37,523 nucleotides of DNA from Chloroflexota bacterium (GCA_014874485.1 JADBJK010000026.1:1-37523), one strand, 5' to 3'; shown: positions 1-8,241, numbered from the stretch's first letter. Program-made: numbers and translations. The notes: generated by a model from the sequence alone, not told the origin.

Positions 1-186
1 GCCGTAGTATGTCGGGCATTGATATTTCCTGCATAGCGCCTCCCATGCGACAGTCTCACAACGAGGGCGCATTTTAGCAGGCCCACCAATATAAATGCAA
101 TTGCCCTGATGGCCTCTCGCCCTGCGGGTGCGTTTCCGCTTTGCGGCGAGAATGACCGGATGTCGTTAGGTTGTCGCGCAGAATCT

Positions 187-272
187 ACCTCACCTATCCC
201 CACCCCGGCCCTCCCCTTTCCTCTCCGCGGGCGGAGAGGAAAGGGGAGGGTGTGGGAGGGGTTAGGTGAGGT
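187..272. repeat. Long inverted repeat (hairpin) in intergenic DNA
   Basis: The outer arms ACCTCACCTA (187-196) and TAGGTGAGGT (263-272) are exact reverse complements. The inner arms at 209-228 and 231-250 pair perfectly over 20 bases, leaving only two unpaired bases (229-230) at the tip. One strand is pyrimidine-rich, the other purine-rich. The design matches short non-coding palindromic elements scattered between genes in many high-GC genomes. It could also act as a terminator for a gene to the left, but there is no T tract. Confidence 0.75.
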
Positions 273-328
273 GGATGCCGCTCGCGCCGCCCCGCCCCCC
301 GCGCCGAATTCTTCGCTGGCACGGTTTG

Positions 329-337
329 TGCTATAAT
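329..337 (+). promoter_or_regulatory. Extended -10 promoter (TGC-TATAAT)
   Basis: A perfect TATAAT at 332-337 is preceded by TGC, giving an extended -10 element, 28 bases before the ATG at 366. No good -35 box lies 16-18 bases upstream, as is usual for extended -10 promoters. The region between holds a strong ribosome site (GGGGAGGAGGA). Confidence 0.6.
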
Positions 338-365
338 CCCCGCAAACGAGGGGAGGAGGACCGCC

Positions 366-848
366 ATGGAACTGAAAATCGTCGCCATTGAGAAGCCGGA
401 CGACATGAATTTCATCCTCGGCCAGTCCCACTTCATCAAGACCGTGGAGGACATCCACGAGGCGCTGGTAACGGCCGTCCCCGGCATCAAGTTCGGCGTG
501 GCCTTCTGCGAATCATCCGGCCCGGCCCTGGTGCGCGCCAGCGGCACCGACCCCGATCTGGTGGAACTGGCCAAGAAGAACGCGCTGGCCCTGTCCGCCG
601 GACACGCCTTCATCATCATGCTGGGCAACGTGTACCCCATCAACGTCCTGAACCGCATCAAGGACGTGCCCGAGGTGTGCCGCATCTTCTGCGCCACGGC
701 CAACCCCGTGCAGGTCATCATCGCCGAGACCGAGCAGGGGCGCGGCATCCTGGGCGTGATTGACGGCGTGAAGACCAAGGGCGTGGAGACCGACGAGGAC
801 ATCAAGAAGCGCAAGGACTTCCTGCGCATGATCGGCTACAAACTGTGA
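366..848 (+). CDS. Adenosine-specific kinase family protein
   Basis: The 160-residue product matches the adenosine-specific kinase family (PF04008, formerly DUF355) along its whole length, a small soluble family characterised in a hyperthermophilic archaeon as phosphorylating adenosine to AMP. Recognisable blocks are the N-terminal NFILGQSHFIKTVEDIHEAL, the FGVAFCESSG segment, the GHAFIIMLGNVYPINVLN segment and the RGILGVIDG segment near the C-terminus. The length is normal for the family. The ATG lies 7-8 bases behind a strong GGAGGA site and downstream of an extended -10 promoter. The next gene starts 13 bases after the stop, so this is probably the first gene of a three-gene transcript. 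The family assignment is firm; the substrate in this organism is inferred. Confidence 0.9.
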   Translation: MELKIVAIEKPDDMNFILGQSHFIKTVEDIHEALVTAVPGIKFGVAFCESSGPALVRASGTDPDLVELAKKNALALSAGHAFIIMLGNVYPINVLNRIKDVPEVCRIFCATANPVQVIIAETEQGRGILGVIDGVKTKGVETDEDIKKRKDFLRMIGYKL

Positions 849-861
849 GGCCCGACCTGCC

Positions 862-2088
862 ATGAGGACCGCTGCCCTGCGGCGGGCGATTGCCGCTCTG
901 GTGTGCCTGGGCGTTACGCTGGGCACTGTCGGGACCGCCCACGCCAGTTGGCCATACCCGACCGCGCACCACACGCTGGCGTGGGGCGAGACGCTGGCCG
1001 ACGTGGCCGCGCGTTTCGGCGTAACGGTGGACGCGCTGGCCGCCGCCAACGGCATCACCGACCTGTACAGCGTATCGCCGGGCCGCGCGCTCACCCTGCC
1101 CTCGCCGGAGACCACGGCAGAGCCCCACAGCGTGTACGTCGTGCAGCCTGGCGATACGCTGTTCGGCATCGCCACACGCTTCGGGACGACGGTGGACGCG
1201 CTGGCCGCCGCCAACGGCATCGCCGACCCGTCCAGCATCCAGGCGGGGCAATCCCTGACCATTCCGGGCGGCAACCCCCCAATGGTGAGCGCCGGGCCGA
1301 TTCGGGGCCTGGACATCTGGCCGTCGCCCGTGCCCCAAGGGCAGGTGCTGGTCATCGCCGCCCGCGCGGACGAGGGCGCTTTCCTGGACGGCTGGCTGAA
1401 TGCCCAGCGCCTGGCCTTCTCCCGCGATGGCGACGTGGCGTTCGCGCTGGTGCCCGTGGGCTTCGCCGACCCGCCTGGGGCGCGGCAACTCGTCGTGTGG
1501 GCGCGGACATCGCCCGGAGACGCCGTCCGCATGGCGCTCACGGTGCAGGTGCGCGAGGGCACGTTTGAGAGCAGCCTGGTAACCATCCCGCCCGACCGCG
1601 TGTACCTGCTTGACCCCGCGCTCATAGAGCAGGACCGCCTGCAACTGGAGCGGGCCTTCGGCACGCGCACCGTGCGCAAACTCTGGGCGGGCGAGTTCCT
1701 GCAGCCGATTCAGGGGACGCTGACCACCTCGTTCGGCGCGTACCGCGAGTACAACGACGGGCGGCGCGAGTCCAGGCACGGCGGCATAGACCTCTCCGCC
1801 CCCACCGGCACGCCCGTCCTGGCGGCCAACGCGGGGCGCGTGGTCTTCGCCGGCCCGCTCCAGGTGTACGGCAACGGCATCGTCATTGACCACGGCCTGG
1901 GCCTGGCCAGCGCCTACTTCCACCTGCACACCATCGGCGTGCAAGTCGGCCAGATGGTGCAGAAGGGCGACGTCATCGGCACGGTGGGCAACACGGGCCT
2001 CTCCACCGGCGCGCACCTGCACTGGGAGATGCGCCTGGGCAATGTGCCGGTGGATCCGACGCAGTGGATGTCGCACGCGATCCCGTAG
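862..2088 (+). CDS. Secreted LysM-domain M23 metallopeptidase (murein hydrolase)
   Basis: This 408-residue protein probably cleaves peptidoglycan cross-links outside the membrane. Residues 1-29 form a signal peptide ending near AHA. Two LysM peptidoglycan-binding domains follow at about 36-79 and 90-135, each with the GETLADVAARFG/GDTLFGIATRFG pattern. After a spacer of about 140 residues, the C-terminal third is a LytM/M23 domain. Zinc ligands are visible as H306 and D310 in HGGID, and H387 in HLHWEM, with H385 as the likely catalytic partner; YFHLH at 352-356 supplies another conserved His. The two LysM repeats share a nearly identical stretch of DNA (around 1024-1059 and 1189-1224), suggesting recent duplication or gene conversion. 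The start is 13 bases after the previous stop. Confidence 0.92.
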   Translation: MRTAALRRAIAALVCLGVTLGTVGTAHASWPYPTAHHTLAWGETLADVAARFGVTVDALAAANGITDLYSVSPGRALTLPSPETTAEPHSVYVVQPGDTLFGIATRFGTTVDALAAANGIADPSSIQAGQSLTIPGGNPPMVSAGPIRGLDIWPSPVPQGQVLVIAARADEGAFLDGWLNAQRLAFSRDGDVAFALVPVGFADPPGARQLVVWARTSPGDAVRMALTVQVREGTFESSLVTIPPDRVYLLDPALIEQDRLQLERAFGTRTVRKLWAGEFLQPIQGTLTTSFGAYREYNDGRRESRHGGIDLSAPTGTPVLAANAGRVVFAGPLQVYGNGIVIDHGLGLASAYFHLHTIGVQVGQMVQKGDVIGTVGNTGLSTGAHLHWEMRLGNVPVDPTQWMSHAIP

Positions 2089-2110
2089 CGCAGCCGCACG
2101 CAAGATTCCC

Positions 2111-3478
2111 ATGAAACGCTCCTGGCGCGCACTCCTCGTCAACCCGTGGATTTACGACTTCGCGGCGTACAACCTGTGGAGCGAGCCGACGGGCCTGCTG
2201 GAAATCGGCGCGTACCTGCTGGGCCTGGGCTACGAGGTGTCGCTGCTAGATTGCCTGGACCGCCGACACCCGGACCTCGCCGTGTACCGAATCCGCGAGG
2301 ATTCCTTCGGTTGCGGGCATTTCCTGAAGACTCCCGTCCCGAAGCCCGATTGCGTGCGCCATGTCCCGCGCCGCTTTGGGCGCTACGGCCTGCCCCTGGA
2401 GACCGTCCAGCGCCAACTGTCCACCACGCCAAGGCCCGACATCGTTCTGGTTACGTCCGGCATGACCTACTGGTACCCGGGCGTTCACTTCGCCATCGCG
2501 CTGCTGCGACAGACATTCCCGCGCGCTCCTGTCGTCCTGGGCGGCATCTACGCCACGCTGTGCGCCGAGCACGCACAGCAGCATTCGGGCGCGGATTTCG
2601 TGCTCCCCGGCGACTGGAAGGCCACGCTGCCCGCGCTGCTGCACGACCTGGGCCTGTACCCACCCGACGCGCCTGACCCCGTGCACGTGCCGCGCTATCC
2701 GGCCCACGGCCTTCGGCGCAACCAGGGCTTCGCCGCCATCGCCACGTCCCGCGGGTGCCCCTACCGCTGCACCTACTGCGCGTCGCGCCTGCTGAACCCG
2801 GGTGGCTACGTCCCGCGCCCTGTGAACGACGTGGTGGCGGAGATTGCCCACATCGCACAGGACTTGGGCATCCCCGACATCGCCTTCTACGACGACGCGC
2901 TGCTGGTGCATTCGGCGGAGCACCTGGAGCGCATCCTGGACAGGGTGGCGGAGCGAGGCATCCGCTGTCGGTTCCACACGCCCAACGGCATCCACGCGCG
3001 GGGGATGACCGAGGCGCTGGCGTACAAGATGAGGCGCGCGGGGTTTCAGACCATCCGCATCGGCCTGGAGACCATCTCCGATGCCACGCTGCAGGCCACA
3101 GGGGCCAAGACCAGCGCCGAGGAGTTCGCCCAGGCCGTCGCGTGCCTCAAGCGGGCTGGGTTCACGGGCGGGCAGGTCGGCGCGTACATCCTGGCGGGGC
3201 TAATCGGGCAGACGCCGCGCGAGGTGCTGGACACCATCGCCTTCGTGCATTCGCTGGGGATAACGGCGCACGTGTCGCGGTTCGCGCCAATACAGGGCAC
3301 GGTGGAGTGGGAGCGGTGGGTGCGCGCGGGCCTCATCGCCGCGGATGCCGACCCGCTGCTGCAGAACCACGTGCTGCCGTTCCCGCCCGGCGCCCCGCTG
3401 ACCGAGGCCGAGTACCAGGCGGCGGTGCTGGCAGCGCGACAGGGGAACGCGAGGGTGAGGAAAGCAGCGACGGGGTGA
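2111..3478 (+). CDS. B12-binding-domain radical SAM protein
   Basis: The 455-residue product has an N-terminal cobalamin-binding-like Rossmann domain (residues 1 to about 190, beginning RALLVNPWIYDFAAYN and including a VVLGGIYATL segment) and a radical SAM core. The [4Fe-4S] cluster motif is C216-x3-C220-x2-C223 (CPYRCTYC). Later segments DIAFYDDALLV, RCRFHTPNGIHA and TIRIGLETIS are typical of the Elp3/MiaB-type radical SAM barrel of this group. I chose the ATG at 2111, 22 bases after the M23 gene, because upstream residues in the same frame only shadow that gene. This subfamily includes methyltransferases and ring-modifying enzymes, but nothing here identifies the substrate. The frame ends with a basic RKAATG tail. 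Confidence 0.88.
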   Translation: MKRSWRALLVNPWIYDFAAYNLWSEPTGLLEIGAYLLGLGYEVSLLDCLDRRHPDLAVYRIREDSFGCGHFLKTPVPKPDCVRHVPRRFGRYGLPLETVQRQLSTTPRPDIVLVTSGMTYWYPGVHFAIALLRQTFPRAPVVLGGIYATLCAEHAQQHSGADFVLPGDWKATLPALLHDLGLYPPDAPDPVHVPRYPAHGLRRNQGFAAIATSRGCPYRCTYCASRLLNPGGYVPRPVNDVVAEIAHIAQDLGIPDIAFYDDALLVHSAEHLERILDRVAERGIRCRFHTPNGIHARGMTEALAYKMRRAGFQTIRIGLETISDATLQATGAKTSAEEFAQAVACLKRAGFTGGQVGAYILAGLIGQTPREVLDTIAFVHSLGITAHVSRFAPIQGTVEWERWVRAGLIAADADPLLQNHVLPFPPGAPLTEAEYQAAVLAARQGNARVRKAATG

Positions 3479-3489
3479 GGATCGTTCGG

Positions 3490-3717
3490 CTAGGGGTTCG
3501 CCGTCAGCAGAACCCGCTCCGCCGCTTCGGGCAACTCAATGGGCACGAACATCGCCGCCGGATAGAGGTAACCATCGGGCTCGGACTTATCCTCGTCAAT
3601 GATCCGAACCATATCATGCGCCTCTGCGTCGGGATCAGGCAGCCTGCGGTAAACCTTGCCCACGATCAGGCTCGCAGGATAACCCGCGTTGTTGATACAG
3701 AGCACGAATTTGGTCAT
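3490..3717 (-). CDS. Conserved small hypothetical protein, 75 aa
   Basis: The product begins MTKFVLCINNAGYPASLIVG and continues with KVYRRLPDPDAE, an acidic stretch, YLYPAAMFVPIELP and a short helical tail. I recognise this layout as a small conserved protein seen in several bacterial groups, annotated only as hypothetical; a beta-rich, SH3-like fold would fit. I use the ATG at 3717 because family members start there and the upstream extension looks random; an AGAGG site lies about 8 bases upstream. It is separated from the lipoprotein gene by 199 bases and may be monocistronic. Function unknown. Confidence 0.75.
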   Translation of the reverse strand: MTKFVLCINNAGYPASLIVGKVYRRLPDPDAEAHDMVRIIDEDKSEPDGYLYPAAMFVPIELPEAAERVLLTANP

Positions 3718-3916
3718 CCGAGCAACCTCTTGATCTTGAACTCCTTTCGCCCGGTGTCCTAACACGCACCCCTTCGGACACACCGCGTCGCCCATCGCCA
3801 CGCTGGGCCACGCTCACTTCCTTCTCCCCGTCGCTCCACCTCGGACCACAAGTATACCCCAACCCATGGCGGGGTCAATTGTGGGCATTGGGCTACGCGC
3901 CTGCAACGGGAGGGAA

Positions 3917-4618
3917 TCAATACATCGCCCACGTCATGTCGGCGAAGAACAGCGCGAAGGCGACCTCCCGATCCCACAGCAGCGTTCCCCGCTCGCAGTC
4001 CTGGGCGATGCCCTCAAACCCGCGGATGGGACACGGCTCCGACGCATCGGCGCTCACGCACCAGCCCAGGCGTTCGCGCACGCTCCCCACCTCGCGCCAG
4101 AGTTTTCCGAACGGGCCGGTCGGTTCGGCCACCGGCAGCCCCACTGCCCGCGTGGGCGTGGGCAGCGGCGCGGGAGTGGCCTCGCCCGCAACGTAGGTGT
4201 CGGCGTACACCTCCAGTCGTGGCTCGCCGGAGTAGTACAGCACATACAGCACGCGCAGGTCGCCCCGCCAGATCATCAAGCCCGACTGGAACGAGCACTC
4301 CTGCCCTGGAAACGCCACCTGCGGCCCCACCGCGCACCCCACCGAGTCCTTGACCAGATTCCACACATCGCCCAGGCCCCACTGGGGGGTTGACTGGCAC
4401 TGCACGGGCGAGGGCGTGAAGCCGGGCATCGGCGTCATCAGAGGGCTGCGGGTGTAGAAGGGCGTAGGCGTCGGCGGGACGCGGGTAGGGGTTGCCGTCG
4501 GCCTGGGGGTAGGCGTGGGCGATGGCGTGGGTGTCGGCTTCGCCCCGCATGCCGACGCAATGACGACCAACGCGAGAGCGAGCAGGATTGTGGTGGCAGC
4601 AGCGGTGCGCGTTCTCAA
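3917..4618 (-). CDS. Lipoprotein with P/T-rich linker and two W-x-G-type repeats
   Basis: I start this 233-residue protein at TTG 4618, 4 bases after the glycosyltransferase stop, because a perfect GGGAGG site lies just upstream and a signal peptide follows immediately. The lipobox is IASAC with C24 as the lipidated residue. Residues about 27-60 are a Pro/Thr repeat linker common in Chloroflexota surface proteins. The rest contains two copies of a repeat: a tryptophan near LVKDSVGCAVGP leading to FQSGLMIWRGD, and WREVGSVRERLGWC leading to CERGTLLWDRE. These resemble LGFP-like cell-surface repeats, but I cannot assign a family with certainty. The frame stays open far into the glycosyltransferase gene (to 5212), which is incidental. 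Probably co-transcribed with the glycosyltransferase; role unknown. Confidence 0.82.
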   Translation of the reverse strand: MRTRTAAATTILLALALVVIASACGAKPTPTPSPTPTPRPTATPTRVPPTPTPFYTRSPLMTPMPGFTPSPVQCQSTPQWGLGDVWNLVKDSVGCAVGPQVAFPGQECSFQSGLMIWRGDLRVLYVLYYSGEPRLEVYADTYVAGEATPAPLPTPTRAVGLPVAEPTGPFGKLWREVGSVRERLGWCVSADASEPCPIRGFEGIAQDCERGTLLWDREVAFALFFADMTWAMY

Positions 4619-4622
4619 GTCT

Positions 4623-5717
4623 CTACCTCCCCACAGCGAATTCGTAGGCGCGCAGCGTCTCCTCAGCAGTCCGCGCCCAGGAGAACCGCCGCGCCTGGGC
4701 CAGCGCCTTCTCCGCAAGGGCGGCGCGCGTTGGGCCGTCGGTGAGCACGGCCAGGAGACCCTCGGCCATGCCCGTCGTGTCGTCGGGGTCGTACAACAGC
4801 CCGCCGTCGCCCACGATTTCGGGGAGCGAAGCGGCGCGGCTGGCGATGACGGGCGTCCCGCAGGCCATGGCCTCCAGCGGCGGCAGGCCGAACCCCTCGT
4901 ACCGCGACGGGAACAGGAGCGCGTCGGCCCCGGCGTAGAGCGCGGGCTTGTCGGCCTCGTCCACCCAGTTGGCGAAGACCGTCCGGTCGGCGACGCCGGC
5001 TTCGCGGGCCAGGCGGCGCGGGTCGGGCGTGAACGGCGTGTCGCGCGGGGGCAGGCGGCCCGCCACCACCAGCGCCACGTCGGGCACGCGGGCGGCGACG
5101 CGGGCAAACGCGCCGAACACCGCACCCAAGTTCTTGCGCACGTCAAACCCGCCGAAGTACAGCACGTACCGCGGCGGCAGGCCGAGCCGACGGTGGACGG
5201 CCTCCACCGCATCGGGCGGCTGGGGGCGATACGCCTCGTCCGCCGCCAGGTACACCGTCCGCACCCGGTCGGGGTCCAGCCGCAGGTGCTGCAGAATGTC
5301 GCGGCGCGAGGCTTCCGAGTCGGTCAACACGACGGCAGCGCGCCGCGCCGAGACCGCCACCAGCCGCATGTACATCCGCACCCGCCAATCGCCGCGATAC
5401 TCGGGGAGCACCAGCGGGATGAGGTCGTGGATGGTAACCACAACTGGGGCGGCGCACCACATCGGCCCGCCCCAGTAGGGCACGTGCGCCACGTCCGCGC
5501 GCAACCGTCGCACAGCGCGGGAAAACTCCCGCTGCTCAAAGGCCACCTTGTACAGGTTCTCGCCGAGCAACCGGCCCGGCGCGCCCCGCGAAGGCGGCAC
5601 GGGCACGAACTCCCAGTCCGGCGCGCAGGCACGCAGCGCCGGGAGCAGGTGCAGGGTGTATTGCCCGCTGCCCGTCGCGGGTTGGTCGGCGAACCATGCG
5701 TTGAGCGCGACTTTCAT
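4623..5717 (-). CDS. Glycosyltransferase family 4 (GT-B fold)
   Basis: The 364-residue product is a retaining GT4-type glycosyltransferase. The N-terminal domain starts MKVALNAWFADQPATGSGQY, with the GSGQYT loop typical of mannosyl- and rhamnosyltransferases in this group. The C-terminal nucleotide-sugar domain has YVLYFGGFDVRKNL, then the donor-binding block EGFGLPPLEAMACGTPVI, and SLPEIVGDGGLLYDPDD. The ATG at 5717 fits the family start; an upstream extension in frame looks random. The 147 bases to galE contain short degenerate GGCCAATGGCC-like repeats but no gene. The position between galE and a lipoprotein suggests a role in surface polysaccharide or glycolipid synthesis; donor and acceptor are unknown. 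Confidence 0.9.
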   Translation of the reverse strand: MKVALNAWFADQPATGSGQYTLHLLPALRACAPDWEFVPVPPSRGAPGRLLGENLYKVAFEQREFSRAVRRLRADVAHVPYWGGPMWCAAPVVVTIHDLIPLVLPEYRGDWRVRMYMRLVAVSARRAAVVLTDSEASRRDILQHLRLDPDRVRTVYLAADEAYRPQPPDAVEAVHRRLGLPPRYVLYFGGFDVRKNLGAVFGAFARVAARVPDVALVVAGRLPPRDTPFTPDPRRLAREAGVADRTVFANWVDEADKPALYAGADALLFPSRYEGFGLPPLEAMACGTPVIASRAASLPEIVGDGGLLYDPDDTTGMAEGLLAVLTDGPTRAALAEKALAQARRFSWARTAEETLRAYEFAVGR

Positions 5718-5864
5718 CCTATCCCACTCTCGTGATGCGCACGGGCAAAGAATGCTATCAGGCTTGGCCATTCGCCCATAGCCTTTAGCCAGAGGCTAAC
5801 GGCCAAAGGCCAATGGCCAATCGCCAAGGGCGATGGGCTTCCCGCTGCCCTCGCCGCGAAACAT

Positions 5865-6842
5865 TCAGTCCCGATACCCGTCTGGATGGCGGCGGTGCCA
5901 CTCCCACGCCGTCTGGATGATGGTCTCCAAATCCGGGTAGCGCGGCGTCCACCCCAGTTCGCGTGCGATTTTGTCCGACGCCGCCACCAGTTCGGGCGGG
6001 TCGCCCGGCCTGCGAGGGCCGACGACCGCCGGTATCGGGTGGCCGGCAACGCGCCGCGCCGCCTCAATCACCTCGCGCACGGTGAACCCCCGCCCGTTGC
6101 CCAGGTTGTACACGCAACTGCCCCGTTCCAGCGCGCGCAGCGCCAGGATGTGGGCCTGGGCCAGGTCCACGACGTGGATGTAATCGCGCACGCAGGTGCC
6201 GTCGCGGGTGGGGTAGTCGTCGCCGTAGATTTGCACGTGGTCGCGCTTGCCCAGCGCCACCTGTAGCACGATGGGAATCAGATGCGTTTCGGGGCGGTGG
6301 TCCTCGCCGCGGGTCTCGGTGGCACCGGCGGCGTTGAAGTAGCGCAGCGCAGCATACCGCAGGCCGCAGGTCGCGTCCAGCCACGCCAGCACCCGCTCCA
6401 GGATGTGCTTTGTCTCACCGTAGGGGCTTCCGGGCACGATAGGCTCGTCTTCGGCAATAGGGATGCGTCGCGGTGTCGCGAAAAGGTTGGCCGTGGACGA
6501 CAGGATGAGTTTCAGCGTGCCGTGGGCCACCATCGCCTCAAACAGGGTCAGCCCGCCGCCCACGTTGTTGCGGAAGTAGCGGAGCGGGTCGGCCACCGAT
6601 TCGCCCACCAGGCTGTTAGCGGCGAAGTGCATCACGGCGTCCGGCTTGTGGGCGGCGAAGACGCGGTCCAGGAACACCCGGTCGCGCAGGTCGCCCTGCT
6701 CAAAGGCGGCTTCTCGCGGCACAGCGGCGCGATGCCCCAGCGTCAGACTGTCCACTACGACGACGTCTTCGCCCGCCTTCAGCAGTTCCTCGGCAACGAC
6801 GCTGCCGATGTAGCCGGCGCCGCCGGTAACCAGGATTTTCAC
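5865..6842 (-). CDS. galE: UDP-glucose 4-epimerase (GalE-type SDR)
   Basis: This 325-residue extended short-chain dehydrogenase interconverts UDP-glucose and UDP-galactose (or the N-acetyl forms), using bound NAD. The GGAGYIGS nucleotide motif lies at residues 7-14, [12 protein letters not shown] at about 71-82, the catalytic Ser/Thr region [11 protein letters not shown] at 114-124, and Y141-x3-K145 (YGETK). The fold then runs through [25 protein letters not shown] and [14 protein letters not shown], all standard for GalE. The length is normal. The Ser region reads SSTANLFAT instead of the more usual SSAAVYG, a small deviation. It starts 40 bases after the phospholipase-like gene and likely shares its promoter. 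Confidence 0.93.
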   Translation of the reverse strand: MKILVTGGAGYIGSVVAEELLKAGEDVVVVDSLTLGHRAAVPREAAFEQGDLRDRVFLDRVFAAHKPDAVMHFAANSLVGESVADPLRYFRNNVGGGLTLFEAMVAHGTLKLILSSTANLFATPRRIPIAEDEPIVPGSPYGETKHILERVLAWLDATCGLRYAALRYFNAAGATETRGEDHRPETHLIPIVLQVALGKRDHVQIYGDDYPTRDGTCVRDYIHVVDLAQAHILALRALERGSCVYNLGNGRGFTVREVIEAARRVAGHPIPAVVGPRRPGDPPELVAASDKIARELGWTPRYPDLETIIQTAWEWHRRHPDGYRD

Positions 6843-6882
6843 GCCGCGACCTCCATCTCAACGGACGACCAGCCGGTCGCCT

Positions 6883-7677
6883 CTACACGTAGGGCTGCGG
6901 ATCGTCCGGGTCTAGGGTTGGAAGCGGGAACTCCCCCACGCGGCCCGCCAGGTAGGCGGCGACCAGCGCGCCACCTCGGTCCGCGGCCTCATTATGGAAT
7001 CGTTCCAGCGTCCCCTCGGGAACCGTGCGCCGCACCTGCGCCATATAGTCCGGCGAACGGAGCAGCGCCACGAACTCGTCCACCGACAGCCGGTAGCGCG
7101 ATGCGAAATGTCCGAACGTGGGCGACGAGTCGGGAGAGTCCAACTCGCGCAGAAGCAACTGCCGCCAGGCTTCCACGTCGGCATCCGAGATGAACGGGAA
7201 CGGGCTTGCGCACCGGGCCGATTCCAGGACGCGGCGAGTATCGCGGGGCACCACGGCGCGGTCTCGCTGGTCCATCTCGGACCGAAGCAGGTCGTGGCGC
7301 AAAAGGCCCTCGTTCTCGTCGCACCCATCCTGCCGCCGAAAGTAGGGCCAGAAGATTCGCAGCAGCCAGATTTCGTCGGCCAGGAGGTGGGCCAGGTAGC
7401 CCGCGACCACGAGCCGAGCGCATCGTCCCGCGCCGTTCAAGTCCGCCAGGTGCGGGTAGGCACTCAGGAGCGCCCGGATGCCCGAGTCCCCGCGGCTCGG
7501 CGGCAGGCCCAGGAAGTGCGTGGCGGCGCGGGGTACGCCCGTCAGCACGCGCACGTCGGCCAGCGTGCTGCCCAGCAAGAAGGCGGCCCGCGCAGACGCG
7601 TCGCTGTCTGGAATCAGTTCGGGACGCGCGTTCAGGATATGGTGCGCGATGACCAGATGCGTAACCGGTGTTGGCAA
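6883..7677 (-). CDS. Zinc-dependent phospholipase C-like protein
   Basis: The 264-residue product begins LPTPVTHLVIAHHIL, followed by AAFLLGSTLADVRVLTGVPRAATHFLG and YLAHLLADEIWL. This His/Asp-rich helical layout is that of the zinc-dependent phospholipase C / S1-P1-like family (PF00882 type): H7 and H12 near the N-terminus, D in the STLADV segment, H in ATHF and H/D in LAHLLADE are plausible zinc ligands. Many bacterial members lack a signal peptide, as here, and their substrates are unknown. I use the TTG at 7677 because AAAGGAG stands 5 bases upstream and a canonical promoter lies just behind it; the upstream in-frame extension would overlap that promoter. First gene of the galE/glycosyltransferase run. 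Confidence 0.8.
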   Translation of the reverse strand: MPTPVTHLVIAHHILNARPELIPDSDASARAAFLLGSTLADVRVLTGVPRAATHFLGLPPSRGDSGIRALLSAYPHLADLNGAGRCARLVVAGYLAHLLADEIWLLRIFWPYFRRQDGCDENEGLLRHDLLRSEMDQRDRAVVPRDTRRVLESARCASPFPFISDADVEAWRQLLLRELDSPDSSPTFGHFASRYRLSVDEFVALLRSPDYMAQVRRTVPEGTLERFHNEAADRGGALVAAYLAGRVGEFPLPTLDPDDPQPYV

Positions 7678-7702
7678 TTCCGCTCCTTTTGGCCCGTGCG
7701 CT

Positions 7703-7731
7703 ATTGTACTCCACATGGGCTGTTTTTCCAA
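7703..7731 (-). promoter_or_regulatory. Sigma-70-type promoter for the phospholipase-like/galE operon
   Basis: Reading the minus strand, TTGGAA (7726-7731) is followed after exactly 17 bases by TACAAT (7703-7708). Transcription would begin near 7695, leaving a leader of about 18 bases that contains AAAGGAG before the TTG start at 7677. The fit of promoter, leader and ribosome site supports the TTG start. Confidence 0.75.
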
Positions 7732-8241
7732 CTCTCCGCCAGAATGCGGGGGCGCACGCTGGCCGCGGTTGCCACCGCAGAGAACACGGAGATCGCAGAG
7801 GTTTATCTTGAACTCTCTGCGCCCTCTGTGCTCTCTGCGGTCAATCCAATAGGGCGGCTTCCCATAGCCGCCAACGGCAGGCGACAGGCACGGACACCTG
7901 CCCTACCGACCGCGGCACGCGGTGGCGATCCCACGTCCGCGCCAGGGCTGTGTCAGTCATCTGTCAGTCGCATGGGGTAAAATGACAACAACAAGAGATA
8001 GACCCGCCGGCCATGCCGCCGCAGCCGCGACGCCCAGCGCGGACACGCCACACGCGGCCGCTGGCCCCATCGGCAACTCACTTCTGCACCGAGCGGCGCG
8101 GCTGGGCGCACGGCTGGAACGCGCGGGGACGGAGATTCCGGGCTGCGTTCACAACTCCGCTCCGGCCTAGCCATCGCCGCAACCACGCGCACGCCCGCGA
8201 ACCCCGTCCTCGCCGGGACACAACCAGTAAGGAGGATGAGA
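7732..8241. other. Intergenic region before the LRR gene
   Basis: This 510-base region contains the hairpin repeat at 7774-7841. Further right, two direct copies of TGTCAGTC (7951-7958 and 7962-7969) stand in front of a -10-like TAAAAT (7978-7983); no good -35 box is present, so the promoter of the LRR gene is uncertain, and the repeats could be an operator. A short frame starting at 8013 overlaps the LRR start and looks random. The ribosome site AAGGAGG at 8229-8235 serves the LRR gene. Confidence 0.6.
7774..7841. repeat. Imperfect inverted repeat, ACCGCAGAGA family
   Basis: The left arm starting ACCGCAGAGAACACGGAG at 7774 pairs with the right arm ending CTCTGTGCTCTCTGCGGT at 7841 over about 27 bases with four mismatches, enclosing a short AT-rich loop (7801-7812). 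It is non-coding. From general knowledge, closely similar ACCGCAGAG...CTCTGCGGT palindromes occur scattered through unrelated bacterial genomes as short repeats without their own transposase. Confidence 0.75.

Larger units (their letters stand above)
1..365. other. Intergenic region upstream of the adenosine-specific kinase gene
   Basis: I see no convincing gene here. The first 110 bases are relatively AT-rich and may be the spacer or end of something outside the window. Bases 187-272 are a large inverted repeat, and bases 329-337 hold an extended -10 promoter for the gene at 366. A short open frame at 109-336 runs straight through the inverted repeat and has low-complexity content, so I do not call it a gene. 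Confidence 0.7.

Noticed and set aside
317-331. Sigma-54-like sequence TGGCAC-N5-GTGCT before the adenosine kinase gene
   Set aside because: The -12 element has a mismatch, and a perfect TATAAT overlaps the region; no enhancer-like site or sigma-54 evidence is seen.
109-336. A 75-codon frame before the adenosine kinase gene
   Set aside because: It translates the inverted repeat at 187-272 and has no ribosome site.
3917-5212. A 431-codon frame fusing the lipoprotein with part of the glycosyltransferase region
   Set aside because: The part beyond 4618 is out-of-frame glycosyltransferase sequence; the TTG with GGGAGG and signal peptide gives the real start.
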